Assembly (NCBI GenBank): GCA_036435485.1 | Contig: CM071598.1 | Span: 102,484,501 to 102,548,500 of the forward strand | Direction: 5' to 3' | Length of the DNA: 64,000 bases | From: Saposhnikovia divaricata | Taxonomy: Eukaryota; Streptophyta; Magnoliopsida; Apiales; Apiaceae | Shown here: in pieces, positions 10,835-21,400 of the stretch | How positions within the stretch are numbered: the first letter of the stretch is position 1 | How the letters are laid out: each line of letters begins with the position of its first letter | Program-made: the position numbers and the translations under genes | The notes under the pieces: model-generated | Databases searched by the model: none | What the model was told of the DNA's origin: nothing | Seen by the model: the letters and a program-made list of their open reading frames with translations, nothing else

Positions 10835-12109
10835 GTGTTTATTTTATCGCACTTATTTGCTACGTGTTTCCTTACATGGTTTATGCGAACTATTTGGATT
10901 AGGAATAATTCTTCTAGACTAGTGAGATCGTTTGAGATTTTTTCCTCTTCTAATTCCGAGTCTTTAGATAATTCCGAACCAATAGTAAACATGGCCATGT
11001 CTCTTAAGGACCGTTGCTATCCCACCCATTCTGCCCAACCCTCGTGTATCACTCTTCCTCCCGTAAATGGTAATAATTTCGAAATCAAAGCTCAACATAT
11101 CAGCATGTTACCCAAATTTATCGGGAGTGACGGTGAGGATCCTTATCTTTTTCTACAAGAATTTGAAGAGGTTTACGCATTACAAAAACTCCAACAACTT
11201 TTCGAGGACTCCATACGGCTTAGACTAATAAACTTTGCCCTTAAAGATAATGCAAAAAAGTGGTTGTATAGTTTACCCGTCAATTCGATTTCCACTTGGG
11301 AGGGTTTCGTAGTCATCTTTCTTAAAAAATTCTTTCCAAGCCACAAGACTACGAAACTCACGAATGAGATTAATCAATTTCGTCAAAAACACAACGATCC
11401 ATTTTGGACGTGTTTTGACCGTTTTAAAAAATCTTCTATCTCAATGTCCCACCATGGAATCGAAAAATGGAGGCTCTGTAAGCTTGTGTACGAGGCCCTA
11501 GATAGTTCAATAACCGCGTTGTTGGAATCTATGTGCTAAGGGAAATTTATGGAGAAAGACGATGATGAGGGTTGGGCATTCTTTGAAGAGTTCGCGGAAA
11601 AGACTATGTTATGGGAATCGACTAAGGAGCCCACTAGAGAACCCGAGAAACCGAACGATTCAATAGCTACCATGCATCAAAAGGGTTTACATCAAGTTGG
11701 TAACTCTATCGCGACCGAGGCTAAATTAGCCACTCTCACTCGACGTTTAGAAGCTTTAGAAACCAACAGGTCCTCCTCCCAAGTATCCATGTGCTCGAAT
11801 TATAACTCAACCAATCAAGGGATACAAAGTCCTCAAGATTTTCAACAAGTCAACGCAATGTTCCAATCGGGTCTTCGAAATGATCCTTATTCTCCCATTA
11901 TAACCCCGGTTGGAAAAATCACCCAAACTTTTCATGGAATCAAGGTCAAGGTCAACAATCTCAACCTCCTCAATTCCAATCTCAACCTCCGGTTTTTTAT
12001 AAACCTCACTCAAATTCGTTTTCACATCAAAATCATGCTCCTTATCCGACTCAAGCTCCCTCCCACCCTCCCGGCTTTTCTGAGTCGGATAAGCAACTTA
12101 CTTCGTTAG
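10835..12109 (+). CDS. Athila A gag (broken)
   Basis: The frame is open from 10835; a likely start is the ATG at 10991 (MAMSLKDRCYP). It matches Athila Gag: NNFEIKAQHISML, a GEDPYLFLQEFEE segment, KWLYSLPVNSISTWEG and a FFPSHKTTKL motif. An in-frame TAA at 11537-11539 splits it, and the same frame resumes at 11540. Near 11925 a frameshift occurs, after which the Gln/Pro-rich tail continues in another frame up to the protease ORF. There is no clear CCHC knuckle, as is common in Athila. The Athila C gag (61326-62636) is a clear homologue. Confidence 0.85.
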
Positions 12110-12147
12110 AAAAGAGTCTCGATGCGCTTCTCAAAACCACCACTAAT

Positions 12148-13185
12148 TTGGCTCAATCACAACAAACTTTCATACAAACCATGACTCAAGATAGGCAAAT
12201 CTTAAATGCTAGCACCCAAGCCATATCTAAGTTAGAGGTTCAAGTGAGCCAATTATCTAATACCATCCATGAGCGTGAGAAAAACAAGCTTCCGAGTCAA
12301 ACTGAGGTCAATCCTAAGTTTCCACTCAATCAACGCCCTCATGAGAGTATGAATGCCATCATCTCTTTAAGATCGGGAAATCGAGTTGATAACCGGGTAG
12401 GAGTCGAGTCCCCCAAAGAGGAAAAGTCAAACGTTGAACCGACCCCTCTTCTCGATCTTTCAAATCAAACTCCAATTCCCGTATCATCACCTCCTTCTAG
12501 CAAACCATCTTCTTCGAATGGAACAACCTCGGAACTTGTTCCAGAAGAACGAATCTTTAAACCGAAGGCTCCTTACCCACAACACCTCATCTCTCCTAAA
12601 CAAACGGCCCAAATGGAGCAAATTCTAGAAGTATTCAAAGAAGTCAAGATAAACATTCCTCTTTTAGACGTAATTCAACAAGTTCCCTCCTATGCGAAAT
12701 GTCTTAAAGAGTTGTGTACTCATAAACGAACCACCCAAGTCCCTAAGAAAGCCTTCTTGACGTCCCAAGTGAGCTCAATTCTTTCTAACCAAATTCCCGT
12801 GAAGTACAAGGACCCCGGTTGTCCAACTATTTCATGTGTCATAGGTAATAATTTCGTGGACAAGGCTTTACTTGACTTAGGTGCTAGTGTGAACTTGCTT
12901 CCATTTTCCGTTTATCAAGCCCTAGTTTTAGGCGAGCTCAAAAAGACCAATATGACACGTCAACTCGCCGATCGTTCTATAAAAATGCCCAAAGGATTAA
13001 TTGAAGATGTCTTGATTAAAATTGGTGATTTTATCTTCCCGGTTGACTTTGTTGTCCTCGAGACTCAACCCGTCACGAATCCTAAGAACCAAATCCTGAT
13101 CATTCTAGGACGACCTTTTCTTGCTACATCCAATGCCTTGATTAATTGTAGGGATGGTTCGATGAAACTCACTTCGGGAACATGA
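12148..13185 (+). CDS. Athila A gag tail and aspartic protease
   Basis: A 345-residue frame continuing the Gag tail (LAQSQQTFIQ), with the Athila landmark SLRSGN near residue 70. From about residue 155 it matches the Athila protease region: PKQTAQMEQILEVFKEV, then DLGASVNLLPFSVY around residues 240-255, where DLGAS replaces the usual D-T/S-GA of retropepsins, and ILGRPFLATSNALI near the end. The stop at 13185 is due to a one-base frameshift; the following ORF continues the protein. Confidence 0.87.
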   Translation: MAQSQQTFIQTMTQDRQILNASTQAISKLEVQVSQLSNTIHEREKNKLPSQTEVNPKFPLNQRPHESMNAIISLRSGNRVDNRVGVESPKEEKSNVEPTPLLDLSNQTPIPVSSPPSSKPSSSNGTTSELVPEERIFKPKAPYPQHLISPKQTAQMEQILEVFKEVKINIPLLDVIQQVPSYAKCLKELCTHKRTTQVPKKAFLTSQVSSILSNQIPVKYKDPGCPTISCVIGNNFVDKALLDLGASVNLLPFSVYQALVLGELKKTNMTRQLADRSIKMPKGLIEDVLIKIGDFIFPVDFVVLETQPVTNPKNQILIILGRPFLATSNALINCRDGSMKLTSGT

Positions 13186-13787
13186 CCATTGATCTTAACA
13201 TTTTCAATGTCGAAAAAGAACCCAACGAGCTTTTTGAGCAACCAATAGGGGTTAATGTGGTCAATAAGTTTGTCACATGGTCTAACTTTGAAGATAGTGA
13301 GGTTGAGTCTCTTCTCAAAGAAGATTTCAAAGTCAACTATCCGTCTTATAAAGAGCTTCATGAATCGTTTAGGGATATGAACTCGGAAGAGATGTTGAGA
13401 GAGTTGGAAGACATTTGTTCCCCGTGGGAGACCCCACCCGAGGTTGTTCGTGTTGCACATGTTGTTAATAGTCCAGTGGGAACACCTCCTACATTTGACT
13501 CGACTTTGTATCTTCCCGAGTTTGATCAACAGCCTTTAGGAAAAGATGGACCCTTATCCTATGTCATTCCTAGTGATTCACCCCATGACCAAACTTTCAT
13601 TGTATCTAATTTGCTTGATAAAAATAAAGAAGCCTTAAGTTGGTTTAGGGAGAACATTAGTGAAACTTGTTCTATAAGGTTCAATGACACCGTGTTGCTT
13701 GAGAAAGTCTTTTCTAATCGAAATTTTCAAAAATGTCTTGATTCATTCTCAAAGCTGCACCCCAATTTTCCAACCGGCATCGGCTGA
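13182..13787 (+). CDS. Athila A protease-RT linker, truncated before RT
   Basis: A 201-residue frame that continues the polyprotein after a frameshift (MTIDLNIFNVEKEP). It corresponds to the acidic spacer that in Athila C lies between protease and RT, including a LPEFDQQPLG-like segment and a NKEALSWFRENI motif where RT would soon begin. The next sequence is noncoding; RT, RNase H and integrase are absent. The element is therefore structurally non-autonomous, not merely mutated. Confidence 0.75.
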   Translation: MTIDLNIFNVEKEPNELFEQPIGVNVVNKFVTWSNFEDSEVESLLKEDFKVNYPSYKELHESFRDMNSEEMLRELEDICSPWETPPEVVRVAHVVNSPVGTPPTFDSTLYLPEFDQQPLGKDGPLSYVIPSDSPHDQTFIVSNLLDKNKEALSWFRENISETCSIRFNDTVLLEKVFSNRNFQKCLDSFSKLHPNFPTGIG

Positions 13788-15532
13788 TTCGGTTGTTTTG
13801 TTTTGCCTCCCCTCGTGATTCAGGTATGGGGGAGGAATTGTGTGCGTGAGTCGTGTTAGTTAGTTGTTTTTCATTTTCATTCGTCTCCGTCATCCCTTAT
13901 CAGGTATTACCTCGTTCTCATTTACTCATTTCTCTTGCATTTGCATACATTGAGGACAATGCATGCTATAGGTTTGGGGAGGGTTTTTAGTGTAAATATA
14001 AAAATTAGAAAATCCAAAAAAAATTTAAAAAATCAAAAAAATCACAAAAAGAGTTGTAGAATTGTAAATAGTTGAATTCTAATCTTATTCTAGTCTTGTT
14101 AATTGATTGCTAGTTGCTTGATGCATCCTTACATGCTATGATAATCTTGTGATCTTTTAGCTTTTGATTGAGAAGTGATTTGCTAAGTTCTTGTCCACAC
14201 ACTTACACTAGCAAGGTGAAACTAGTAGACTTATTTGATTTGTGCAAGAAATTAGAAGGTCATGATTAGGTGTAAGATGATTTGGTTTTCATGTTTTGAG
14301 TTCTATCTTAAAACACATGACATTGATTGATGATAAAATGATAAAGGCATTTAGGAAAAACCCATATTTCCAAAATATCCACACCATTCTTATGTGATCA
14401 ATTAGTTACCCCTTTGAGCTTAATCAAATTCTTTCGGTGACACGCCACATTACTCGCCTAAGACCTTTTTCTTGTACAGCCTTACGTTACTTGATCCCAA
14501 TTTGTCAAAGGCTAGTAGGAACTTGAGGGAGTAATAAGGTGTGTGAAATGAGTATACTTTTGTTCATAACTTTTGAGGAAATTTATGTTTTTTTACCTTG
14601 TTAGTCGATTTTCAAGTTAAATCTAAAGGAGGATTATGGTTGCTTATATTTATCTTAGCTCTCATAAAAGAAAAAATAAATAAATAAATAAAAAGAAAAA
14701 AAAGAAAAAAAATATATGTAAATATGATAGCATACTTATGTTTTTGTAACCCTCCTTCATTCGACTAGTCAAGTCTTTTTGTTGAAACTAGAAAAAAATA
14801 ATTGTGTGGAGATGAAGTTTTGTGTTGTGCACGATTTTCATGGTGACTACTAGCTTTTGACACTTCACCTTGTTTTGGCCTTACTTGACATACCTTGTCC
14901 CTAGCCCCATTACAACCCAAATAAAGACATTTTGATTGTCATCATTGATGTATGTTGTGTTTAAGTTAGAATGATACCAAATGTCAAGCATGCTTTTGAT
15001 TTTGTTAAAAATGAGTGATACACTTACCCTTGTTCTTGAGTGAATGTTCTTTTGTGAGTGAAATGTGAGGTATTGCTTGTTTCTTTTACATATGAGATCT
15101 CAAGTTTTGATTCTAAGGTGTGCTCTTGTAGACTTAGCATTGTTTCCAATAATGTTTGCACTTGACATGAACTTGTAATCACTCGGGCATGTTTCTTTAA
15201 GTAGACTATGTGAATCCTTGCACTTTCCACACCAAGACTTTGCAAATTTATTTTAATTCTTAAGTTGATGTATCATGAGAGGACATGTATGTGTGGTGTT
15301 GCATTGCCATGTAATCTTTTATACAAACAAGATGGATTTTGTGGGTACATTCACTATAGGCCCTCACGAGACCTCACTCGTCCACTAGGGCTGCCTGGGG
15401 GTTTAAAGGGCTGGTTGCATATGCCAAATGCAACCGTCACACCTACGAAAAGGAGTATAGGACATTTTATCTAGATTTTATTCTTCTTTTTGATTTACTC
15501 GAGGACGAGCAAAAGATAGGTATGGGGGCATT
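13788..15532 (+). other. 3' noncoding internal region of Athila A
   Basis: About 1.7 kb without a supported gene, ending in the purine-rich tract GGTATGGGGGCAT that primes plus-strand synthesis. From about 14359 it repeats 4908-6083. It contains the second copy of the conserved noncoding block (15331-15433). Confidence 0.7.
15331..15433 (+). other. conserved noncoding block of Athila elements (copy 2)
   Basis: Same block as at 5882-5984, with only one visible difference (GGGCTGGTTG here, GGGCTTGTTG there). It lies about 100 bases upstream of the purine-rich tract, the same relative location as in Athila C. Confidence 0.6.
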
Positions 15533-17218
15533 TGATAAGTGCATATTTTTGTATATTTTTATTTCCTATTTATTGCTTGAACTCGTATTTTAATAATTTA
15601 TTTTGTTGCATTTCAGGAAATTCGTAAATAAATAAAGAAATGACAAAATAAAGAAATAAAGAGCAAGGAAGGGAAAAAGAGGAAGAAAAAGGACTTAAAT
15701 GAAAAGAGGAAAAAAAATTAGGAGCTTGGTGGAAAAAGAATCTTGGAGGACATGTTGAAGGTGGAGATCATCCCAACACATTACATAAGTGTATGGCCAA
15801 GATCAACTCTTCAAAGCTTAAGGTGGAAGGAAATAAATAAATGGCTAAGATTTCACCACCACATAGTGGGGATTTACCCAACACCCCCTTAACCCTAATT
15901 CCTATCCTATCAATACCCCCTCACCCCCCTTATATTTAGAAAATTAGATTTTAGGGTAGTTTTATTTTCTTGTTTTGTAGTTTTAAATCTTGTAAACACT
16001 CCTATTATAATTAATGCAATTTTTATTTTCTTTACTTCTTGTCTTGCTCTTTCGTTATTGTTACCTTGTTTCGTTATGCTAACCACTTGGGGTTGAAACT
16101 AACGAAACTTTAATTTCTTGCTCTTAGTTGCTAATTTTAATTATGCCCCTTTAAAAATCCATTTTATTGTGGGCTTTATTATTGTTAATTGTGGATCTAC
16201 TTTTCTTAATTTATGTGTTAGTGTAAATAAAAAAAAAGAATTTAAAAATCAAAAAAAAATATTACTAGTTTTCTTAATTCTCAGTTTTAATTTCCTGTGT
16301 TAATTTGTTTTATACGAAGCTTAGCCTCCCCTGTTTTATTCATAAATTTAGTTTCTTCAGTGTGCACTGTTGTGATTTTGAAGATTACATGTTAGAGAGA
16401 ACAAATTGTATTTATTTCTTTAGTTAAATATTAACATACCTTTTTTTCCTTGGTTTTTTTCCGAAAGTTGTCACGTCAGGGCCTGTTGAGAACTTGCTTT
16501 TAAACTTCCGACATAGATCTACTTTTCTGTCAAGCTTTTACTTGCCGGTTTCCGTTTGTTTACATCTCGAAGGCTCGATTTCAGCTCAAATTTATTTTGC
16601 ATCTGGGGTCCTGTTTTTATGCAATATGACAGCTTGTTTACATGTTTTATTAGTCTGGTCCATATCTTTGTATCTTAATTTCTGACCAATTTTCGTTCCA
16701 AGCCCAGCTCAATTGTGTCCCATTTTCATCATTATTTGTTTATATCCCATTTTATTTCGTGGCATTATGTGTGCTTGTTAACTTAGCTGCCTGTTTATTT
16801 CTTTAATGCATATATCATAAATGTGTCATCATTACTACTTTATCTTGTCAAATAATCATTAGATAATTACAAGCTAATCATTTATATAACTTGTTTATAC
16901 TTAATTCATGTCACTCCTTTCATTTCATTAATCTGTCGCATGTTATTTTTTGTTGCCATGTTAAATTAAGTTTATTTGAATTTAATTAAATAATTTTCTT
17001 GCTCGGTTTTTTTTTTATTGATTTTTCTTACAATTTTATTTCATTTTACTTATCAATTTAGATAAGATAAAAATTTTCCAAAACCCACTTGTCCTAGTTC
17101 GATTAAGTTGAAAATTAAGGATCGCGAAAATTTTAGTCTCTGCGGAACGAATCTAAATTTACTAAAACGAGATTGTGCACTTGCAATCAATTTTTAAATC
17201 CTTATTTTTAGCACAACA
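15533..17218 (+). repeat. 3' LTR of Athila A (empty site for the Helitron)
   Basis: It runs from TGATAAGTGC to GCACAACA, 1686 bp, and aligns with 6084-9874 apart from the Helitron and small indels. The junction at about 16725 lacks the Helitron. At 17219 sequence changes abruptly to the open reading frame of a copia element, marking the Athila insertion edge. Confidence 0.92.
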
Positions 17219-18244
17219 GCACCACATAAGGAGTTAGTTACATCAGCCGCTCTACCTCATTCTAAACGGAGTAAACCCAATGAACCTGAGATAACGGCAA
17301 TTGTTAGTGAAACAATTCTTCCTTATCCAATAAGTGAAAATGTAAACGAGGTTGAATTAACGGGAGCAACTATCTTGAGTTCCATTTCACGGAACATAAG
17401 AGTGGTTGATGATCTTTCTAAAGATCAAATGCCTTCACAGGCATCCAAGGTGGAATTACCTACCTCAATAACTGCCGGTGAATCTTCCATTTTACGGAAA
17501 GATTCATCGGTAGGTGGTTCTTTTATGAACCAAGTGTCTTCACAGACATACGAGGGAAACTTGGGTTTTGTGCCATTTAATCGATTCAAGTTTAACCTCC
17601 AAGAGGGAAAATCTCTGGATCTCTTTCGAGATTTACCACTTTTTACCAGTGGTCGGCAACTCGCTTCACGCGAGGACGGAAGCTCACGAACTTTCATTGC
17701 ACCATCCGTGACCTCTGAAAAAAGGGCTAGGATGATTTCATTTGTAGGTACATATATCGGTGGAAGCTCTGGAGGAGAGTTGAGGGAAACACGAACAGAA
17801 CATGTAAGTGTAACCCAAACCACTAAACCGAGTGAATATAGAGTGTTGAGTGAAACACCTGCAGAACATACAAGTGAGCAACCTACTCAACCACATGCAC
17901 CTGTAACCAGAAAGGAATACAGCAGACTCCTTACACGGGTCCAATCAATGGAGAAAGAGTTGCCAAATATCTGTAAGTCCATTGCAGAAATCAAAAATTT
18001 TCAACTTATTCAACATGATGTATTCCAGGTTCAATTGAATACCATGGCAACCCAGTTAAATGACGCAATCAACTCCTTGATAAAGCCATCTTCGTCTAAA
18101 TTACCAACTCCACATCCTACTACTCTGGAGGATAACCCAACCGAGGGGGAGAAGTTGGATGATCAAGAAAAATCTACTAGGCGTAAGGGCAAAGAAAAGG
18201 TTGTTGACACGGAATTAACTTTATTTTGGGAAAGGAAAAGCTAA
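17219..18244 (+). CDS. copia D env-position ORF, 5'-truncated by Athila insertion
   Basis: The frame is open without a stop from the insertion edge (17219) to TAA at 18242-18244, so the ATG at 17375 is probably internal. The protein is Ser/Thr/Glu-rich. Its C-terminal third has a likely coiled coil (about YSRLLTRVQSMEKEL to QLNDAINSL) followed by a basic cluster RRKGKEK. No membrane segment is seen. Its place between pol and the LTR is that of the 'env-like' ORF of SIRE elements, but I see no envelope features and do not assign a function. It is the only retroelement ORF here with no visible break apart from the truncation. Confidence 0.6.
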   Translation, partial: APHKELVTSAALPHSKRSKPNEPEITAIVSETILPYPISENVNEVELTGATILSSISRNIRVVDDLSKDQMPSQASKVELPTSITAGESSILRKDSSVGGSFMNQVSSQTYEGNLGFVPFNRFKFNLQEGKSLDLFRDLPLFTSGRQLASREDGSSRTFIAPSVTSEKRARMISFVGTYIGGSSGGELRETRTEHVSVTQTTKPSEYRVLSETPAEHTSEQPTQPHAPVTRKEYSRLLTRVQSMEKELPNICKSIAEIKNFQLIQHDVFQVQLNTMATQLNDAINSLIKPSSSKLPTPHPTTLEDNPTEGEKLDDQEKSTRRKGKEKVVDTELTLFWERKS

Positions 18245-18474
18245 TGGGAGTATTAGTGCTATGTGGAAATAAAGCAAGGCAAACTTGAAGATATGTTCAA
18301 TCTAGAGGAACAATTAACATGCACTTGGTTAATTTTAGAAATCTAGAAAAATGTATATATATGATCCAGAATGCACTTTAATATTATTTATCTTTGTATT
18401 TTATTTTGTTGTATCAGTTGAGTTATCCTCTAGGAATTTGCTTGTTAAACCCTAAAAATCAAATAGGGGGAGAT

Positions 18475-19490
18475 TGTAAAGCATAATGTAATATAATATG
18501 TAATAGAGACATATATAACTCAACTAGGATAAAAGATAAATAATATTAACTCTATACAGGGATCGTGAAATTTGAAGAACAGACATCAACAAGGATCAAG
18601 TCGCTGAAAGAAGTTCATTAACATGATCAAGCCTCAGTGACAAAATAAGATGTACAGATGATTCAGTTGAAGGGCCAAAAGATTCCAGTGATAAAGTTTT
18701 TATGGTTGCACAATTCTTAGCAGTGTTCTTAAAGACATGATACGAAGACCACGAGTGAATGTTAGTCGTCTGTGAACCAGACCAGTTGCAGTAGGCGTCA
18801 ACACTTCACAAAGGAATCGAAGTATCTAACTCAGAAAAACTGTAAAGAGGTATGATTGAGTTTAGAGCAGTGTTGATATCCTCTAGTTAGCTGGAAGCTG
18901 AATATTTAAGGATGTCAAATTAAGAGGAAAATGAATAGTATCCGAAATTACTATTCATATGAATAGTATCCGAAATTACTATTCATATGAATAGTAACCG
19001 AAAGTTTCAATAGCAAAAACAGATTATATCAGGTGGGACCATATTCAAATCAATTTGTTAGAAAGAAAAGTTCGACTGGAATTGGTTGAAAAGAAAAGGG
19101 AGCAGGCGGCAGCAGATTATTGTCATCCGTTACGTAATATTAACTGCATAGTGATTTTCTAGAATCTATAAATAGGCCTGTTGTATTTCATTTCAAAACA
19201 CACCTCAACGCACAACTCTCTCTTCTCTCTCTTATATCTTCTCTGTGTAAGCTTCTAGACAGTCCATCTAGTAGGAAAGCTGGCTTAGCCCGCTTTCAGG
19301 AAGTGTCGGGTAGAAGGTCTTCGTGCCTAAACTATCCTTAGAAGTATTCTGTTTTGAAGCTAATCCATTGGATTAGAAGTTGTAACACCCCTTCGAGTTT
19401 ATTATCAATAAAGATATATTCTCGGAATTATTTTTTTATTTTTGGTAGTATCATATTCAACCCCCTTCTACGATACTTCGGAACCTAACA
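18475..19490 (+). repeat. 3' LTR of copia D
   Basis: It runs from TGTAAAGC to CCTAACA, 1016 bp, directly after the purine-rich tract. A TATA box (TATAAATA) lies at 19167-19174 and an AATAAA at 19407-19412, giving a plausible U3-R-U5 layout. Upstream of the TATA box a 28-bp palindromic unit is repeated 2.5 times (18931-19003). The partner LTR is not in the window. Confidence 0.85.
18931..19003 (+). repeat. 28-bp hairpin unit, 2.5 tandem copies, in copia D LTR
   Basis: Each unit reads ATGAATAGTA, an 8-base spacer TCCGAAAT, then TACTATTCAT, so both the unit and the unit junctions are inverted repeats. It lies in the U3 part about 165-235 bases upstream of the TATA box, where enhancer repeats usually sit. 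Confidence 0.8.
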
Positions 19491-20065
19491 ATTGTAGCAT
19501 GTGTTTAATTTAGGTTTTTAAAATGACATTAAGTATGTTTGACTTTTCTTGTACCTATATGAGGTGGTGCCATATAAGATAGTTTTTGACCTATAATGGG
19601 GGTCATGTGGGGAGGCTAATTTTTGCCTTTTAAAAGGTAATTTAGTACAATGTTTTTTGGTAATTGTATATAATAGATGGGTTTTAAAATTATCGATTAT
19701 TGTGTTAGATGTCTAACCAAAGGGGTCCCCTTTGGTTAGAAGTGAGCATCTACTTTGTCAAAATCCAAAATAAATTTAATATATTTAATCTTTTATCCCG
19801 TAAGTGATTCTTTGAGTTTATTCCTTTCTTGTCAGATTTGTTTTCGTAAGTGCAGTTTTAATAGTAACAAAGAAGTTTAAAAAAGATTCAGTTTTGACTG
19901 TCAAAATGAAGTAATGGAACAGTCAAGCTGCAGAGTAGATCTTTGGAAAAAGAGAAGGCAAGTCTTGGGCAATAACAAACGGAAATGGGGACTCACAAAA
20001 GCTTCTAGTCATTTAGTAGCCACTTTGTACAACGATGTATTCTTGTTTTTTTGTGGGCACTCTTT
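19491..20065. other. intergenic sequence between copia D and the solo LTR
   Basis: No gene is supported. It contains a perfect 29-base palindrome (19712-19740). The host sequence rejoined across the solo LTR (about 20055-20070 to 21396-21535) includes 'TTTTAACGAGGCA', which recalls the tail of older copia LTRs in plants; I hold that only weakly. Confidence 0.4.
19712..19740. repeat. perfect 29-base palindrome
   Basis: Arms of 14 bases (TCTAACCAAAGGGG and its complement) around a single T. Confidence 0.85.
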
Positions 20066-20070
20066 TTCCC

Positions 20071-21395
20071 TGTTGAGTATGAAATACACACAAGAAAATA
20101 TAGAGGGGGGTGAATGTATTTTCAAATTTTCTTTTTGATACGAATGTTTGTTTGTTTGAAGGTTTTGAAATTGTTTTTGATATTTGTGTAGCAAAGTATA
20201 TGTTTTTGTTTAACAGTATATAGATGTGCGGAAATGAAACATAAGAACACAATACTTACTTTAATCTAACGTTGTATTAGATAAAGATTTTGCTACAAAC
20301 TGTGAATACAAATGTTAGTATTCTGAGCTACGTTTTTCTCAGAGAGATGTAATCTTAGATGTGTATGAAAAATTTAGTAACCTTAACTACTAGAGAAGTG
20401 AGGTTGTACACTTATAGAACATGTGTACACCCTACTTACTCCAAATGATAGAACTGACAAATTTACATTCTAACTTGTCTATCCCTATTTTGGAATACAT
20501 CCAGGCAGCATGAGATTTGGCTTTCTTTAACCTGCCCAGATCCACTTCTTTAGCAGCTTGTCTCCTGTAACAACTCTTTGAGCTTCTTGTAGACTTTCCA
20601 TGAGCACTTTACAGTACCTTGGTCCTGAAAGTGTCTTGGCTTGTTGCAGTACCGCTTCATTATTTTGTCTTCAAGAACCATTCGAGAAATGGTTAAGTGA
20701 TTGATTCGAGAACTTAGGATTGCCTAATTCGATAAATCTGAGTTCTCGAATACTGTATCCTTAACATATCGAACCACTTCTCGAAATAGTCTTTTCTTCA
20801 GGAATCCTTGACTTGTCGAATATAGCTTTAGCTTATGGAATCCTTGAGATATCGAATATAGCTTCCTGAGTCCTTGAGATATCGAATGTAACTTTGACTT
20901 GTTGACTCGTAGAGAACTCGAATGATGCTTTGACTTGTTGACTTCTTGAGTTCTCGAATAGAGTATTAGACATGTCGAATCCCTGAGTTATCGAATGATG
21001 CCTTGACTTGTTGACTCCTTGAGATATCGAACAGTGTCCTTTGAGATATCGAATCCCTGACTTCTCGAAACTTTGACTTCTCGAACAGACCAAAATACTT
21101 CTCAAATTAGTACTTAGGCAAATCTTCGATCTTCAAGATCCAACTGTGTTTATTTTTACAGCCTTGTTTTTCAGGCTTGAGGCATGATCTCTGGATCTTC
21201 TTTCAAGCATTATTCCATGTCTTAATTTGTACAGTTACACAACTAGAATTTTGATGCCTATTACATGTACTAAAAACAAGTAGAAGCTCTACAACTAGAG
21301 GGTTCCCCGGTTAATGGGACATGTAAGTAATGCAAAGCATTACAAAAAATTAGGCTTGTTATTAGATGTATTCAGGCATGTCTCTGTGACTAACA
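20071..21395 (-). repeat. solo LTR of a SIRE-like copia element
   Basis: The 1325-bp unit runs from TGTTGAGT to GACTAACA and is flanked by the 5-bp duplication TTCCC (20066-20070 and 21396-21400), with no internal region. Near its left end the minus strand reads ATTCACCCCCCTCTA, the sequence found just before the LTR end in copia B, which sets the orientation. The region 20680-21090 is packed with TCGAA-containing words, several in TTCNNGAA form. It most likely arose by recombination between two LTRs. Confidence 0.85.
20680..21090. repeat. degenerate TCGAA-word array inside the solo LTR
   Basis: About 17 copies of (A/T)TCGA(A/G)-type words, many within 'CTTGAGATATCGAAT' or 'TTCTCGAA', spaced 15-40 bases apart with intervening 'TTTGACTTGTTGACT' segments. 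At least five TTCTCGAA and two TTCGAGAA words occur. Confidence 0.75.
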
Positions 21396-21400
21396 TTCCC

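Larger units (their letters stand above)
17219..19490 (+). mobile_element. SIRE-like Ty1/copia 3' end 'copia D' (left part displaced)
   Basis: It comprises an ORF open from the Athila junction, a short untranslated region, the purine tract AATAGGGGGAGAT and a ~1-kb LTR ending CCTAACA. An ORF between pol and the 3' LTR and a long LTR are usual in SIRE/Maximus elements. The rest of the element should lie left of the Athila block, outside the window. Confidence 0.8.
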
